NCBI GenBank assembly: GCA_017445115.1
Contig: JAFSUU010000127.1
Span: forward strand, 1 to 15,725
From: Clostridia bacterium
GTDB taxonomy: Bacteria > Bacillota_A > Clostridia > Oscillospirales > CAG-272
DNA: 15,725 nucleotides
Reading direction: 5' to 3'
Shown: positions 14,332 to 15,725 of the stretch, one piece after another
How positions within the stretch are numbered: the first letter of the stretch is position 1
Layout of the letters: each line of letters starts with the position of its first letter
The notes under the pieces: model-generated
The model's input: the letters and a program-made list of their open reading frames with translations, nothing else
What the model was told of the DNA's origin: nothing
Databases searched by the model: none
Made by a program: the position numbers and the translations under genes

Positions 14332-14529
14332 ATGTCAAGCAAAAAGAAACTCGTGCCCGGCGCAAAAACAGCGCTCGAACAGTTTAAGATGGAAGCTGCA
14401 AGCGAAGTAGGCGTAAACCTTACTAACGGCTATAACGGCGAGCTCACATCCCGCCAGGCAGGTTCCGTCGGCGGTCAGATGGTTAAGAAGATGATCGAAA
14501 AGTACGAGAACGATATCCAGGGTAGATAA
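14332..14529 (+). CDS. Alpha/beta-type small acid-soluble spore protein
   Basis: This 65-residue protein coats DNA in the dormant spore, protecting it from UV and heat, and is degraded at germination by the GPR protease. Family hallmarks are ALEQFKMEAASEVGV (14-28), containing the GPR cleavage region around EAASE, and LTSRQAGSVGGQMVKKMIEKYE (38-59), the most conserved segment. Length matches the family. The start is the ATG at 14332 behind GGGAG at 6 nt. Expression is expected in the forespore under sigma-G; I could not find a convincing sigma-G promoter, and the long palindrome occupies most of the upstream space. It shows that the host makes, or descends from makers of, endospores. Confidence 0.97.
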   Translation: MSSKKKLVPGAKTALEQFKMEAASEVGVNLTNGYNGELTSRQAGSVGGQMVKKMIEKYENDIQGR

Positions 14530-14599
14530 TAAACGATCCCTGAAATGATTTTCCGAATATCCAAAGTTTATGCCGAAGAATGATCTGAGGCGTAAACCG

Positions 14600-14633
14600 G
14601 AAGCGGGCGCTGCGGCGCCCGCTTCTGCTTTTC
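14600..14633 (+). terminator. Terminator of the spore protein gene
   Basis: GAAGCGGGCGC (14600-14610) and GCGCCCGCTTC (14615-14625) form a perfect 11-bp stem with a TGCG loop, followed by TGCTTTTC. The T-tract is short, but the stem is very stable. Confidence 0.75.
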
Positions 14634-14653
14634 AAATGAATCCGAATTTGTAC

Positions 14654-14682
14654 TTGCAATATTTTGTCAAATATGGTAAAAT
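14654..14682 (+). promoter_or_regulatory. Promoter of the MscS-family gene
   Basis: TTGCAA (14654-14659), 17 nt and TAAAAT (14677-14682), with TGG (14674-14676) giving an extended -10. It lies 36 nt ahead of the ATG. Confidence 0.7.
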
Positions 14683-14718
14683 AATTATATGAAATATTAA
14701 TACTTGGAGATAGTCAAA

Positions 14719-15564
14719 ATGAGGGAACTGTTCAATAAACTTGAAAGCCCGTGGAATTATGTTGCGATGATAGCGACCGCAGCTGTCATACTTCTGATTT
14801 GTTTCGTGGTTGTTAAGATCAACAAAAGAGTTTTTAAACGGTTTAAGAAGAATAAAAATCAGATCCACCTGGTTTTCTTTGAAAAGCTCAATACAATAAT
14901 TATCATCATAGCCGGCTTGGTTTTGATCGTTTCAGTCGTATTCGGAGCGAACTCGATCTGGAACACGGTACTCGGGGGAACTGCTATCTTAAGTGCGGTG
15001 CTCGCCTTCGCGGCGCAGGACGTACTGAGGGATATTCTCGCCGGTTTGATGATCAGCCTTTATAAACCTTTTGAGATCGGCGACAGAATAGAACTTGACG
15101 ATTCTTCGTTCGGCATAGTAGAAGACATTACTATGAGACATGTCGTTCTGATTCAAATTGATACGTTAAGGATCGTTGTTCCGAACAGCAAATTGAATAC
15201 AATGAAGATCACGAATATGAGCGTCGGAGCTTTCGACAGATCTGTTCATTTCAGATTCTCCGTCAGCTACGACACCGACGTTGAACTCGCAAAGCGCGTG
15301 ACTTTCGATGCGATCAAAGAAAGCGAGTATTCTATGCCGGTTTCCAAGAAAAAGGGAGCTGAGCCGGATTACTCTCCCGTTTACTTCTTAAAGTTTTCGG
15401 ACAGCGCTTTGATTTTGGCAGTCACCGTATATTATGAAAAGTGTTTTCCGACGGAAGTGGTCATCAACGATATTAACACAAGAGTCAGAAAAGCTTTGAT
15501 CGAGAATAACATTGAGATCCCGTACAATTACATAACTGTCGTTAATAAATCGGACCGTAAATGA
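14719..15564 (+). CDS. MscS-family small-conductance mechanosensitive channel
   Basis: This 281-residue membrane protein has TM1 at about 14-33, TM2 at about 57-76 and the pore helix TM3 at about 83-112, with the Ala/Gly-rich pattern GGTAILSAVLAFAAQDVLRDILAGL. It is followed by the MscS hallmark SLYKPFEIGDRIEL (113-126), which begins the beta domain. The cytoplasmic alpha/beta domain follows to about 272. Such channels open under membrane tension and release solutes during osmotic downshock. It is close to E. coli MscS (286) in length. The start is the ATG at 14719 with GGAG 9 nt before it; an in-frame TTG at 14704 overlaps that site and was not chosen. It is a single-gene unit. Confidence 0.93.
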   Translation: MRELFNKLESPWNYVAMIATAAVILLICFVVVKINKRVFKRFKKNKNQIHLVFFEKLNTIIIIIAGLVLIVSVVFGANSIWNTVLGGTAILSAVLAFAAQDVLRDILAGLMISLYKPFEIGDRIELDDSSFGIVEDITMRHVVLIQIDTLRIVVPNSKLNTMKITNMSVGAFDRSVHFRFSVSYDTDVELAKRVTFDAIKESEYSMPVSKKKGAEPDYSPVYFLKFSDSALILAVTVYYEKCFPTEVVINDINTRVRKALIENNIEIPYNYITVVNKSDRK

Positions 15565-15614
15565 TGATCAGAGAACAAAACCTTCATTAATTATATAGAA
15601 ACAGTATCGGAAAC

Positions 15615-15651
15615 ATGCCGCCCTACGATTTTTGTAAGGCGGCATATTTAG
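15615..15651 (+). terminator. Probable terminator of the MscS gene
   Basis: ATGCCGCC (15615-15622) and GGCGGCAT (15638-15645) pair, and TAC/GTA pairs further in. ATTTAGTTG follows, so the T-tract is poor. It lies 50 nt past the stop codon. Confidence 0.6.
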
Positions 15652-15683
15652 TTGAAAACGAGTGATTTCGGGGCAGATGTTGA

Positions 15684-15725
15684 ATGATGAAAAAAATGCT
15701 CAAAAAAACTTTGAAAAACTTTAAA
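15684..15725 (+). CDS. Possible start of a gene cut by the window edge
   Basis: An ATG at 15684 opens a frame that runs to the end of the window, reading MMKKMLKKTLKNFK. The Lys-rich beginning resembles the n-region of a signal peptide or the cytoplasmic end of a membrane protein. GGGG at 15670-15673 lies about 10 nt before it. Only 14 codons are visible, so this is a weak call. Confidence 0.3.
   Translation, partial: MMKKMLKKTLKNFK

Overview
The window most likely comes from an uncultured, spore-forming, anaerobic Clostridia (Oscillospirales or Christensenellales-like; the lineage is an inference). The support is direct: an alpha/beta small acid-soluble spore protein (14332-14529), a desulfoferrodoxin-type superoxide reductase (3614-3994), a glycyl radical enzyme that only works without oxygen (10315-12471), strong purine-rich Shine-Dalgarno sites, and Gram-positive sigma-A promoters, many with an extended -10. 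No phage, insertion sequence, CRISPR array, rRNA or tRNA was seen. Gene order and composition look chromosomal.

Layout. 1-152: an array of short hairpins separated by the constant spacer ATATCG, probably a dispersed intergenic repeat, continuing off the left edge. 188-3418 (minus): a tightly packed four-gene operon encoding a response-regulator-like protein, a histidine-kinase-like membrane protein, a VTC-type polyphosphate polymerase domain protein and a DUF4956 membrane protein. Both signalling proteins have lost key catalytic residues. 3614-3994 (plus): desulfoferrodoxin with its own promoter and terminator. 4180-5688 (plus): an APC-family amino acid permease behind a perfect consensus promoter. 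5723-6190 (minus): free methionine-(R)-sulfoxide reductase. 6332-9108 (plus): an MMPL/RND-type membrane protein coupled to a small acidic protein of unknown function. 9375-10247 (plus): an ABC ATPase with no permease beside it and an altered signature motif. 10315-12471 (minus): a glycyl radical enzyme of unassigned type, with no activating enzyme in the window. 12620-14197 (plus, divergent): an N-acyl-D-amino-acid deacylase-like amidohydrolase. 14231-14319: a long imperfect palindrome directly in front of the spore protein gene. 14719-15564 (plus): an MscS-family channel. 15684-end: a possible start of another gene.

How the genes fit together. Two genes handle oxidative damage (superoxide reductase and methionine sulfoxide reductase), though each has its own promoter. 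The VTC and DUF4956 proteins probably form a membrane-bound unit; by analogy with yeast VTC the cytoplasmic VTC domain would make polyphosphate and DUF4956 would supply the membrane part. The kinase and regulator in front of them look like a decayed or repurposed two-component system. The remaining genes are mostly single transcription units, each bounded by a hairpin terminator.

The points most worth following up are the paired loss of phosphotransfer residues in the two-component genes of the VTC operon, the cloverleaf-like hairpin array at the left edge, the palindrome abutting the spore protein ribosome binding site, and the orphan glycyl radical enzyme with GCNQ in place of the usual GCVE-type motif.
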